Positions 35,150-46,420 of a stretch of 64,000 nt of DNA are shown piece after piece. A model generated the notes under the pieces. It was not told the DNA's origin. It saw only the letters and a program-made list of their open reading frames with translations, and ran no database searches. Each line of letters starts with the position of its first letter. Positions within the stretch are counted from its first letter, which is position 1. Made by a program: the position numbers and the translations under genes. The DNA is from Isoetes taiwanensis. Lineage: Eukaryota > Streptophyta > Lycopodiopsida > Isoetales > Isoetaceae. The stretch lies in NCBI GenBank assembly GCA_021234155.1, contig JAJEKV010000851.1, forward strand, positions 1 through 64,000. The letters are read 5' to 3'.

Positions 35150-35670
35150 GGCTGATGGGGAAGCGCCCCACCCTCTCCATCCTACCCGATTCGAGGGGCC
35201 CCCACCTCACCTCACTCATCCCCTTTCGAGGGGCGCCCCACCTCACTCATCACTCATCGACCTCATTCTCTCGAGGGGGAAGCGCCCCATCTCACTACTA
35301 CCTCACTCACTCACTTTCTTTTTTCTTTTTAGTTGTTGTTTGGGATTTTATGCATGGTACCATTTTGGATGTAGATTATACATACCTTTATACATATGTA
35401 AGCGCCTCCATGCTCCATGTCTCGCTCCGGATGTATTAGGATGTCACAACACCCCCACAAGCATATCATTCACAACAGCATATCATTCACAACAACCCTC
35501 TAAGACCTCTAAGACACTATACTATACACCCTCGAGGGTTACACCCTCTAGGAGGCCACCCTTCACAACACCCCCAACAAGCATATCATTCACAACAACC
35601 CTCTAAGACCTCTAAGACACTATACTATACACCCCGAGGTTACACCCTCTAGGAGGCCACCCTAGAGGTT
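35150..35670. repeat. GC-rich direct repeats and a ~115-bp tandem duplication
   Basis: CGAGGGG(G)AAGCGCCCCA-type units recur at about 35155, 35190, 35228 and 35272. Then a block starting CACAACACCCCC(A)ACAAGCATATC and ending TACACCCTCTAGGAGGCCACCCT occurs twice (about 35447-35562 and 35566-35664). The composition is unlike the AT-rich surroundings, so this may be a nested insertion. Confidence 0.7.
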
Positions 35671-36347
35671 AGATCATGTGAGCCATCATAGTGGGATATC
35701 CACTCCGACTTTTATTGGGACCTATCTCGCCCTCGCCCAGTAAATCTCCGTACGGAAATTTCCGTTTAAAGAGAACCCTCGAATTATATCCGATTCGAGG
35801 TCGTTAGATCTCAGACCAATGTGGCTCGACTAATTGTAGGGCATCCCCTACGCGCACCACAGGTCCATCCCCCTTGGATGTCTCCAAAGGTTCGTCAACA
35901 AGGCCCAATCACATGATACTTAATCACTTCTAGGTGCATCTTATATACACATGCTACTTTTGCTTCTTTGGCATGTGGGATATTGGTGTGGGATATTAGG
36001 TTTAGGGTACTCTACCATGTAAGACATAGATCCAAAATTATCAAAATTCAAACTTAACATCCTTGGATTTGAACCTAACACCTATTCATTCAATATCTAT
36101 CAAATGAATAAACCAACACACCTTTTAAACATATGTTAGTTATGAATGAAACATTAATAACATAAAGTCTAAACAATAACATTATCATACAAGCACAGAA
36201 AACACAAGTAGAAGAATACAAGATATATCAACTCATCATCATCATCATTATCTATTAAAACATCAATACATGAAAATCATCATCACGACAACCCAGATGG
36301 CTTTGATCTGTTCATCATCATCATCTGCTCACAACAACAAGTGTTCA
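35671..36347. other. Unassigned stretch, possible nested insertion
   Basis: Follows the GC-rich repeats. It contains GTGGGATATCC and TGTGGGATATTGG / TGTGGGATATTAGG repeats and a TATATACACATGC site. It looks like LTR or promoter sequence, but no paired end is visible. No coding region is recognised. Confidence 0.3.
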
Positions 36348-36495
36348 CTCACCATCACCATCACCATCACCATCATCATCATCACCATCACCATCACCAT
36401 CACCATCACCATCACCATCACCATCACCATCACCATCACCATCACCATCACCATCACCATCACCATCACCATCACCATCACCATCATCATCATCA
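36348..36495. repeat. (CACCAT)n microsatellite
   Basis: An almost pure CACCAT/CATCAT array of about 148 bases. It yields artificial poly-His, poly-Thr/Ile and poly-Asp/Gly frames that are not genes. Its right edge touches the stop codon of the minus-strand transposase (36493). Confidence 0.97.
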
Positions 36496-39400
36496 CGACA
36501 ACACGGTGGTAAGTTGGCTCGACCGTTCTTCATCCTTAGGATCTAGAAGGTGAAATACAGGATGTCCTTTGATAGCATAATTTCCTTTCATTAGTGGAAT
36601 TCTAACACCACATACTTGTGTAGAGTAAACCTTTTGCTCCTTCTTGAGAACATAATTCATAACCTCTCTTTGAACTTGGAATTTTTTGAAGTAAGTTCCT
36701 TCTAATATACTTTCACCTTTTAAGAACCACGTTCCATTATCTTTGAAGTCTTTTTCCACTACATACTTCTCCCTTGTACATGCAAGCAACCAAAAGTCAT
36801 CCCCTTCGTGGTTGTTTTTGGTGCTGCCAACTAAAATAATCTCCACCATCCGACCCGGTCGAGCAATATTAACACCTGAATATAAGGGCCTTTGTGACTT
36901 TCTAACCTCAATTGCATCACAAGTAGATGAAGAAGCAGGTTCAATTTCCACTAGTTCCCACTTATTCACATATGCCGTATTCTCGCATCTATCCCAATGT
37001 TCATCTAAACAAAAACTACAAAAGCATGAGAATCTTGAACTCAGAATTGAGTTGTTGATCCCAAGCTGAATGTGCGTACACTATGAATTTTTTGAGTATC
37101 CTTCACCGTATGTGCTCCCCATTCCTTACGCCTATCGACTTCTCCTGCTTTAACTTCCAAAAAAAAAAAATCTTTTAATATCTTTCTTTTTTTGTTTTGG
37201 TTCCTCTTTAGAAGAAACCGTACGAAGAAAATAACTCCTTGGCGACCTCCACAATATCATGTGCATTCTCTATCTTAATATCGGGATATAGGAGTTGGAC
37301 CATTCCCGATCCATCTCTTTAATTTGACCTTGCCATCATGTTCTCCCTTTCCGTGGTTTGAACCAAAGTAATTCCACATCATATGAATTAGAGTCCGATA
37401 AGAGTATCTAGCAATAAAATAAAATGGCCTTTGCGGCTTTGAATTGTGATGCAAAGCACCATCGAAAAAACCCGGTGCCTACGTGGTTTCAGTCCTTGCT
37501 CTTCCATATAATTGAAGTGCATATTAAAGCAATGCCGCATCGAATAAGGTATCATGTTTGCGGTCATCTGATATATAATAATGTGTTTTTACTACTTCAC
37601 CATTCTTAGCCACATGATAAGTAATGTGGACAAGAATGGTCACCGCACGCTTGTCCAATATTGAGATTGCACACTGTGTTCTCTCTTTCAATGTGTAATT
37701 TTCATAAAATCTACCGACACTATGACATCTGAAGGGAGATTATCGAGCATTTCACGAAACTGTTTATCTTGCCATTTGTATTTGAAATTGTGGAGGGGAA
37801 ATTTTTCCAACCTGTCTTTGAGTTTGCTTATTAGCACTGCTGGTGTGGTCTCTTTGTATTGGTGTTTCAAAACTTTCTTAGGCTCTCCACGTTTATCCAC
37901 ACCTCCATGTTCATAGTCGATGTACTCCCATTTCACAACCTCCTCACTCTCTAATTCCTTGGGGCAGATTTCAAACTTCTTTATCCCACACTCACTACAA
38001 GTACCATCAAGACAATCCTTACTATAGAATTCATCAATCTCACCCTTCTGGCAAACAATACATTTCCAAAGATCACTGATGTCTGTAAAAATCTTGCACT
38101 CACAAGTACATGACTTTGAGTGCTTCTTCCTGAATTTAGTTAAACCATCCAGCAGCATTTGTAACCTGACATGATGTATGCAACAACAAGTGTTATACTC
38201 TGCTAGCTTCACTACAAACCACGGCTTCAAATTTTGAAAAACTGAAGCTCCAACTTTGACATTTGGATGTTTTGCTTTGAAAGCTTTATAGAGTTGCATC
38301 TAAGAACAAAACAATAGTTGATTATCAATCTCAAACCCCAAACCGCAAACATGAACCTCAAACTATAATAATGAAATTCCAAACCACAAAATAAAACAAT
38401 ATCCATTAGAAACCTTAAAATCACAATCTAACCTAAAACCACAATCCATCAAACCATAATCTAGACCCACAATATAATCCACAACCACAATCACAAGAAA
38501 ATTGAAACCAAAAACCACATTCCAATCCAAAACCACAATCTAATCAAAACCATAATCTAGAACCACAATGTAATCTACAACCACAACCAAGTTTAAACCA
38601 CAATGCAACGAATCACAATATGACTTGAACCACAGTTTAATCTAACCACAATGTAATCCAAAACCACAATCTATTCCAACCATAATGCAATCTATCTTGG
38701 ATCTAAAACTATAATATACTATCTACAATACACAATCTATAATCTGTTATAGAGGATCTGGAGAAAACTGTGATCAAATCAAGCTTGAAAGAGTAGATAG
38801 ATAATAGAGTAGTAACTAACTTGGCTTTGCTCTAAGTAATGTGTAGCATGCTCTTCTCTGATATTTCTTTCAAGTCTCCTAGATTTCACATCCTTTGTGT
38901 TTGGAGAGACCCTAGTATTAGAAATCCAAAAATCCTGTACAAGAGCAATGACAGAATCAGAAATGGAATCACATCTTCTTCCCCTTCTATAGTACACCCA
39001 TTTTCCTGAATTGCAATTTATCTCAAATTTGTCTCTCTTTGCAGCAGTCAAATTTCTTGGATGAACATCAAGAACTTTTCCCATTTTTCTGTAGCTGCTT
39101 TTCTGTTCATTGCCTATTGCCATTGCTAAACAAGATTTTTTAGCAGCCATACAATCTAGACTAGTTGATTGCTTCATGATATGGATTGAAATCTCGATAT
39201 TATCTATTATGGTTGTTTTTTGCTTCCAGATTCTTCAAGAGATCCCCAACTATCTCTTCCATAGCTTTATGTTCTAGTACATCAATCAATATTTCTCGTT
39301 TAATCTGGAGATTCATTGTTTTTGTTTGCCTCAAGAATGAATTGACGGTGTTTAACACTACTCTCCTTTTTGTTGCACCACTTTTATCCAACCCGTCTTG

Positions 39401-39742
39401 AACTCCAATCTTCACCAATGCCTCATTAGCTTCTTTTTTGTCTTTTTTTCTCTGTCTTTGTTTCTTGGGACGTTCTTTTTGCTCGTATCTCTCTTTTTTT
39501 CTCTTCTTGATATTCTTTATAGTATTGTCCACAATACTAGGATCATGACCGATTGATATATCATCTGCATTCTCAAGATTGACACTAGAAATAGTTGCAT
39601 GTTCTAAACCACAATCTAAAACTTCCCCAGATTGAATTTCTTTCAACAATGATCTCAAACTCACTCTAACAAATGGATCTTCATTCTGGATGTTCTGGAT
39701 TTCTTCATCTGCCATATCTAAGAATACATCTTTCTCCTCCAT
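36493..39742 (-). pseudogene. Transposase-like gene of the TIR element
   Basis: On the minus strand: an N-terminal piece 39742-39200 with a basic tract (KKRKKERYEQKERPKKQRQR), then 39177-38821 ending ATHYLEQSQ. A GT-AG intron (38820-38300) follows, then 38299-37690 with a Cys-rich region (NTCCCIHHVRLQMLLDGL, CTCECKIF, CIVCQKGE, CSECGIKKFEICP). After that come DF/ENY (near 37715-37690, split by a one-base break), ILVHITYHV, YYISDDRKHDT, a V-F-S then D-G-A stretch, and MWNYFGSNHGKGEHDG (near 37335-37380). A C-terminal piece is 36969-36493. The aspartates suggest a DDE-type nuclease core. From memory it resembles uncharacterised transposon-like proteins of animals with SDxxKHD and SDG motifs. 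A related copy lies at 61.4-63.3 kb. Confidence 0.72.
38320..38720 (-). repeat. AAACCACAA-type repeat array in the transposase intron
   Basis: AAACCACAAT, AACCATAATCTAGA and CCACAATCTAATC occur in a dense irregular series, entirely inside the intron. The same motif lies near 39607 and 39945-39975, just inside the right end. It is the reverse complement of the TTTGTGGTT array in the left half. Confidence 0.8.
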
Positions 39743-40017
39743 TTTTCAGAAATGTGCTTCACATTGTAGACTTACCAAAATAATATCGAAAAAAAAGAAT
39801 GAGGAACAAACTCCCTCTACGTTTCCACCGTTTGAGCATTTGAAAACATTCCCTCCAGCATTAATGAAGTGGTTGGTTATTATTAGAATTACTCATCGGT
39901 TACTGGAAAAGGCATCAACGTAATCAATGTTATACAAATTCTCAAACCACAAATGCATTTCTTAAACCACAAATACAAGCTATACTTTTAAGCTATTTGG
40001 GGGGGACATGGGGACAC

Positions 40018-40049
40018 CAAAACTGATCCACTATAGCGTGAATCCACCC
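40018..40049 (-). repeat. Right terminal inverted repeat
   Basis: Its inverse begins GGGTGGATTCACGCTATAG and reaches CAGTTTTG, matching the left end at 26 of 32 positions. One G and then TAA follow. Confidence 0.75.
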
Positions 40050-40091
40050 GTAAGTAATGGTCGGTTTTGTCTGTCATTTTAAACTGGTAAG

Positions 40092-42029
40092 TAACTTTTA
40101 CCAGATGTACTGGAATATTGCGCGATTAGGATTGCTGATATTAGATGGCTTTTGGCGCATATGGCATGCTCCAATTGGCAAGCGACACCTCAATTATCAG
40201 TAGAAAGTAACATAAACACCTCAAGCTTAAGATATAGATGCTAGGATGATAGTGGAGTAGCCTAGAGAAACACATTAACGACCTTTAGATGTGAGAAGAT
40301 AGGGATGCTGGGATGATGGTGGAGGGTCTTAGAGAAACACATTAACATCCTTTAGTGGTGAGATTTAGATCTTTCTCTACAGAGAAAATTCTAAGTACTA
40401 AATTCTTGCCACTGTTCTATTCCTTTACCCATTCGTGATATATGCCCAGCAATAAATTCCAAGCATTCCCTTGCTACTCAAATTCCCAGTATTGCCTCTC
40501 TCTACATAATGTCAACATTGGGCACTTTTATAGCTATAAAATTCCAAGAATTGCCTCCTTTATAGTCGACAGTTTCCTTATCTCATTTTATCTTATAGTT
40601 GTCAAGCATTGGGCGCTTCTCCCTGGGCAATTTCATTAGCCGCCTCTATGCAGTCCAAGCTTGGCACAGATAAGGAACTACCTTCATTGTCCACCACTGT
40701 CATTCTTGGCATTGCCACCATGATCCAGATACAAAAGAATGATCCTCTAGCCACGTGCTAGAAAGAACATTCAACACAAGAAGTCCAAGCTTGGCCCCTG
40801 GCCATTCCTGGCATTGCAATCAAAAGGTATCACGCAGTCTTACACTAGCATTGACACTCTACACAATTTGGATATCTTCAATCGAATGATTTTAATCATC
40901 TTATTACTTGCTCTCATGCCAAGAATTTTCAGCTGACATTCCAATTTCATCATGTATTGCAACATTATTCAAACATAGTGACATGCTAACTTCATTACTC
41001 AATATTCAGCAAAAAAACAATATCCAAAAGCAGAAAAACATTTTGCAAAGAATGGAGAGTTGAAATTTCGAAGGTCACAACCTTTGGCATCTCAGACAAA
41101 ATTGGAGCGTTCAAATGGTCCTTCCTTTCCATAGTGCAGCCTCCAAAAATACGCGTTCAATTAAAATCTTCACTCCATCAGTATATGTCCTTGGGTTAGC
41201 TCCAAAAATAGAATGGGCAATAAATTCTCATAAATTCCAATATCCCCACTGAAAGTGATGCCAAAATATGAAGAAGGCTCCCGTTGAATGCTGACGATTC
41301 TTTGAAGAGTTGCCCAACTATCAAATTCCAACATCTGCATTTAAAGAAATGCTGAAAAATAAAGAAAGCTCCCTGTGCATCAGGCTTATTTAGCTCCAAG
41401 AACTGCCCAAGTGTAAGCTTTCTACCTAAAGAATGATAAAGGCTTTGTCTAAGCTAGCCATAATATAGGTTTTAGAATACATGGCATATAATGTCACGAC
41501 AGCGACCTTTTTTTTTTATTCATGAAGCAGAAGATGAAGCTAATGATAGAATATATGAAGATTAATGTAGTATTGAGTTATATATAATAGCAGGACTAAC
41601 ACAGGACATCTGAACTAGCATTATCAAAGGACTAAACATAATAGGTTAATATAATATATATCAGAATGATTATCTAGACATTGGCATCTGTAGTAGCATG
41701 TGCTTTGTAATATCTCCGTGTTCATATAGCCAGGACTAACTAATAGGGCAAAGGGCACAATGGATAATCAATGATAAACTGAAAATCCCAATGTAGGTTT
41801 TGGCCCCTGCCCTACTACCATTTTTTATGCTAACAGGGTATTGATTGGCTGCAGGTACGGGATTTTCTTCTCATTTATATGTTGGTTGCTGCTATATGGA
41901 AGAGGGAGTTCTTGAATAAAGAAGACAGGGTGACATGGATGCACAAGGCAGCAGTATTCCTAAGCCTACAGGGGTTTAAAACAGTTTCTCCTTTGGTTTT
42001 ATATGCATAAAATATCTAAGAATGATATA
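40092..42029. other. Intergenic; one ~80-bp tandem duplication
   Basis: Two copies of a unit containing GATGCT(A/G)GGATGATAGTGGAG and AGAGAAACACATTAAC lie at about 40228-40290 and 40304-40368. Short strings like ATTCCAAGNATTGCC recur near 40455-40560. No gene is recognised in the rest. Confidence 0.5.
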
Positions 42030-42721
42030 GGTTTTGCGTGAGCAAGCGTGGGCTGATCCCATTCACAAACTCACGGGTGATGAACCGTCTTGGGCTTGGA
42101 ATCCCCAGGCGGAGGCAGCATTCCAGAAGCTGAAGATCTTACTTACTCAAGCTCCGGTTCTTGTCCCCCCTCAATGGGACAAGCCCTTTCATGTCCATGT
42201 TGATGTCTCGGCTTTCGCTATCGGTGTTGTTCTCTCTCAAGCATATGATGAGCATACAGATAAACCTATTTGCTATGCTAGCCGGAAACTTAATCCTGTT
42301 GAGTGATGTCACTGTTTATGGCCGAACTCCCTATGCGGCCACCACTCATAAGCTGACCAATATTGCCAAGCCCCATAGAGGATTTGTCAAGTTTTTGTGG
42401 CGAAAGTTCTATGGTTACTCCATAAAGAACACCCACATTAACAAACAGTTCTTTTATTATGCCATTGTTGCCATCCATTCCCAGAATCCTATTGATTGGC
42501 CTCAAATCATGTTCCAGCGCTTGCTTCATGAAGTCGATCGCATTTGTCACTCTCTAGGATCTGGCTTAGAATCTGCAATGGGTGCACATCTGCAAGCCAT
42601 TATCAACCACTGTCTCCCTACTCCCACCAATCTTGATGCAGCCTCTCAAGCCTCCAGTCACCAGCCGTCTTCTACTATTCCGGCTATCAAAGAGCTTCAA
42701 GAGGAAAGTTCTTGTCCCCGT
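42030..42721 (+). pseudogene. Ty3/gypsy RT-RNase H remnant plus a gag-like piece
   Basis: The first 90 codons are clear gypsy RT/RNase H: AWNPQAEAAFQKLKILLTQAPVLVPP and HVHVDVSAFAIGVVLSQ (first RNase H acid retained as V-D-V-S), to CYASRKLNPVE. The sequence then jumps, in another frame, to an unrelated piece with FVKFLWRKFYGYSI and SQNPIDWPQIMFQRLLHEV. The latter resembles the plant retrotransposon gag-like domain containing PIDWP, but that is from memory. The integrase is missing, so an internal deletion joined these parts. An LTR begins directly after. Confidence 0.65.
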
Positions 42722-44248
42722 TGTGACGTTCCAAGTATTTATACGGTATACGTATAAATATACTGACACGTCACCCAGTAAAGGTACGCCACCATGGGGT
42801 ATTGTAACCTAGGGGGTTGACCTAAAAGGGTAGGGAATTAATGTCTAAGTGGGTTAATTAAGTTAAATAATGCTTTGGGAAGGCGCCACCTGGCCTAAAT
42901 CGATTGGCTAGCATGGGGAATTCCAATTTGGGTCATCAACTTGACCCCTATCCCTAATTGACCCCCTAATCGACCAAGAGGAGCAGCAGCTGAGCGGCCA
43001 CCCTTGCTAAGCGCCCAACTTACCTGTGTGTCCAGTACTGAGCACCAAGTCGAAGGAAGATGGAGATACCGAACGATAATGGATCTAGCAGGAACTCAGG
43101 TGGGTGGTTAGTATAGCTTGATGTTCTAGGGTAGCGCCCCTGTTGGGCACTTGTTGTGTTTATTTCTTCTGTTCTCTCTGTGCTTTACTTGTAGGAACTA
43201 ATCCTTGATTGCAAAGGTGAGTTCTCTTTATCTCTGATTCTGGTCTTGCTCTTAAAGGATGGATTGATAGTTCTTTGCATCGTATTACTCTGGAAATGGG
43301 GAATTAAGGGGGGTAGAGACCTCTGAGCCATGTTAGTAGTATACTCCTAGGTTGATCCCTGTATTTCCCATTACATGCGACACGTAATGCGGGGAGACCA
43401 CCGGGTTGTAGATGCTATGGAATGGCTTAACACCAGAGAAGGGGCGTGGTGGGTGAAGTGGGGGTGGGGTCTTGCATGAATATAAAGGCTCACGATACTC
43501 CTACAGTGGGCTAGGCGATAGCCCGGTCCGTGTAGGGGCGGGTATGGGGTGCGACACTCCACGGGTGTAGAGGTGTGACCGTATGGGGCACCATGCACTG
43601 AGTAGATTTAGGGTGAGTAAGTTGCATGCGGATGCGGGGGTGGCTGATGCGGCACGTATTCTCTAGCTCACCCATGGAACCACTGCGATCACGAAGGGGA
43701 CGCTTCCACGACCTGCCTCGTCGGGACCCGGGGCTTCATGAACCACAGGTAGGCTCGAAGGGGTGATGCCTTGAGTCTGCTGCGTCCGGAAGGCCTGCAT
43801 GCATGAGGGGGCGGATGGAGTGGACAACCCTAGCCCGATGTTCTATGCCAGATAGCGCCCGGGTTATACCTACATACGTTGATCTCTTGTCGGTCCATCC
43901 TCACGGGAGTCGAACAGGGGTAGAACACGGGGTTTTGGGGTGTTTTCCTTAGGATTAGATGCATATTCTTTGCCGTTAGTATTTGGATGGATGTGCCACC
44001 CTTCGTGGTGGTTATTTATATATGATTTATGCTGTGTGCTGACATGTATTCACGCTTCCGCGACTTAGGAGTCCCACTAAAGGCGTGGGCCGAATGACAC
44101 CTCCGTGTGTCCTTCCTTTCGGAGCTCCTCTTACGGATGGCCGGGATAGGCGGAGGGCCACCGCTCATGGCGGGGGATGGTTGCCATGGGAGGGGAAAGT
44201 CCCCGTATGTACACGGCCGGGGGCCGTATATATTCAGGGAGCGTCACA
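42722..44248 (+). repeat. LTR of a second Ty3/gypsy family
   Basis: 1527 bp, starting TGTGACG and ending CGTCACA, a perfect 7-base inverted terminal pair. A tRNA-iMet primer site follows at once, which confirms the right boundary. It is GC-richer than its surroundings after about 43380. Confidence 0.85.
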
Positions 44249-44249
44249 G

Positions 44250-44261
44250 TGGTATCAGAGC
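44250..44261 (+). other. Primer-binding site, tRNA-iMet type
   Basis: TGGTATCAGAGC, exact match to the classical plant initiator-Met primer site, two bases from the LTR end. Confidence 0.92.
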
Positions 44262-44456
44262 ATGGTTTTGGGAAGCCAAGCTACTGCACTGGCCACATAC
44301 TAACTCGTTAGATCGTTAGCTAGTGAGTGAGGATTTTGGAGTAGTATAAGATTCGGGTGGTGTAGTAGATGCCGTCATGATTAATTTAACGTGGTTTAAG
44401 TATAATATTGGTATGTGTACCCGGCGCAAAACCCTAACCCTAAACGGCGGGCCGCC

Positions 44457-44459
<3 letters not shown>

Positions 44460-44487
<28 letters not shown>
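44460..44487 (+). repeat. Poly(A) tract ending the gypsy-derived segment
   Basis: About 28 A residues follow roughly 200 bp of untranslated leader (which includes AACCCTAACCCTAAAC). Sequence homologous in style to the element stops here, as expected for a reverse-transcribed poly(A) tail. Confidence 0.7.
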
Positions 44488-44489
<2 letters not shown>

Positions 44490-46420
44490 AGTCCAACCTA
44501 GAATACTAGGCTAAACATCAGCCTTGGTCAATCCCAAGACTGTATTATCAATCCAAACTTTAACCAAAGTAAAAGTCTGGTGCTTAGTATCCTTTAGTCT
44601 CTCGAGCCCCAATTTCATATGTAGATAGCATACAATGGTCTTATAAATTCAATCTTCCTTTTTGTCTAGAAAATTAATGGTGCCAAGCACAAGAAACAAA
44701 TGCAATCAAAAAGCCGTCTAAACTATTTCTTGCTCTTTAAATAAAACAAGGGGGGAAATTTATTACTACCAAATGTAGGTTCTTCCTTAATCAGTTTGAA
44801 ATACGCGTCAGACCATTTTCACACAAATCCATATTTTCCTTCTAGTAAACAAATGTCATGCAAAGTACTACGATTCAAATCCTTTATTTTCTATGCAATG
44901 TCAAGCATGCACTATCTTGGTCAAATTTTATATCCACATGTTAGATTACGGTTTATAGCATTTTTCGTTTAACCCATATTAGCTTTTTATTTCCTTATCT
45001 TTAGCTAGCATGGTCTTTTTAAATAGCAGATTTAAGCCTACACCATTTGTGGTCCAGCAATGCTTCTGTAAATCAGGCCAATGTGATAAGCTGGCCATTG
45101 GTTAATATTTATCGGATACCTAAACTATCCAATGCATCCCATTCATCAACACTTACAAGTGGAGCTTATCTAAATCAGAATCTATCACTTTTACCTCATT
45201 TCACAGCTGCATTATCAGACCTATATTTTGCTCAATGGAAGGATAAAGGGGGTGTAAATTTTTGGAAGGTTTATTTCCTTAGGGTTTTATGGTCTTTTTT
45301 TCCTTTTTTTGCGAATTCAAGTTAACCAGCAATTTAGCCGCATTATCGTAGCCCCCACAACACTAGTGCTGACCAAAAGGCTAACTAACGAGAAAGGTTT
45401 AACCATGTGATCTACATATTAACTAGGAAATCAAGAGAACATGTTCGCAATAAAACAAAAAATAAGTGCATGGCTAGATATGAGGATAAAAATCTTTGCG
45501 CCATAAGATCGCGAATAAGGGGCAATGTAGCCATGCACTTATATGATCACGGATGCAACATTTTCTCTACGCAATTCCTCAATCATCGCGACATAACATT
45601 GATGCCTACATTTATGCTTACATTGATGCCAACAACCAACATTGATGCTTTCTTCAATAACAATTTGTAAGTAAAGAAAGGGGAAAAAAATTATTTGCAA
45701 AGAATGTTACCATCGAGATTAAGCTTTGAACATTTGCCTATTGTAAAATTTTTTCCTGTAACATAAACCACGAACTCACCTAAACCCGATCTTGGTATTT
45801 CGGCTGGACTTTGCGATCCGACAAAGGCGATCCTTGCTTCGATTTTGTGCAGGTGTGGTAGTTTCCTGGACTATCTCTATTTTCGCAGATTCGTAGGGTC
45901 GATCACTATCACTATCTCTGGTTTTGATTTCCATTTGCGAATCCTTGTTGCAGGTGCTTGTGAGCTCAAATTTCAGTTGCATCGAACTCAAATTTTCCAG
46001 AGCTTTCCAGAGCTCCAGACATCCTGCCATCCTTAAGCCCACCGGATTGAATGTTGGGATCCGAGGTAAGGTTAAATTGTTGTTGTAAATTCGTTGTTAT
46101 AAATCACTATTTTTAAGATTGGTTCGAGAATTGGACTTGAGGAAGTTGGAAAAGGCGTGGTCGAGAATGGAAATTTAAGAAAGGCGGTACACCTATAAAA
46201 ATGAGCATCAATCAAAGGTGAGCCACCATTGTAAAACTGATTACAAATCTGAGACAAGTTTAGCTTCTTACATTTACTCTAACACACCGTCTAAATAAAA
46301 GAGATATGAAATATATGGAAACGGATAGGAGAAGGAACAGGGTGAACCCATAAGCAAGGAATTGTGCGGGGACCTTGCGAGCTGTTTAAAAGGCAATTTG
46401 AAGGTCATCCCGTTTTCTAG
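44488..46420. other. Intergenic, nothing recognised
   Basis: AT-rich. Open frames at 45047-45325 and 45407-45670 have no family motif. A short repeat of ATTGATGCCTACATTTATGC type occurs near 45597-45650. Confidence 0.45.

Larger units (their letters stand above)
28834..40050. mobile_element. 11.2-kb TIR element with transposase, Ulp1 and FCP1-like genes
   Basis: The ends are inverted repeats of 32 bases (28834-28865 and 40018-40049) matching at 26 positions, starting GGGTGGATTCA. TAA flanks both sides (28831-28833; 40051-40053 after one extra base), a candidate 3-bp target duplication. Plus-strand coding pieces fill the left half (coiled coil, FCP1/NIF-like domain, Ulp1 protease). A minus-strand transposase-like gene fills the right half, so the two transcription units converge on a repeat-rich centre (34.4-36.5 kb). 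Ulp1 genes are known passengers of several plant DNA transposons (some Mutator-like and CACTA elements), but I do not recognise this transposase superfamily by name. The frames are broken in places. Confidence 0.72.

Noticed and set aside
36270-36553. Long open frames encoding poly-His, poly-Thr/Ile and poly-Asp/Gly
   Set aside because: They are the reading frames of a CACCAT microsatellite, open in several frames on both strands.
44430-44446. Telomere-like AACCCTAACCCTAAAC
   Set aside because: Only about two repeat units; too short for a telomere or interstitial telomere array.
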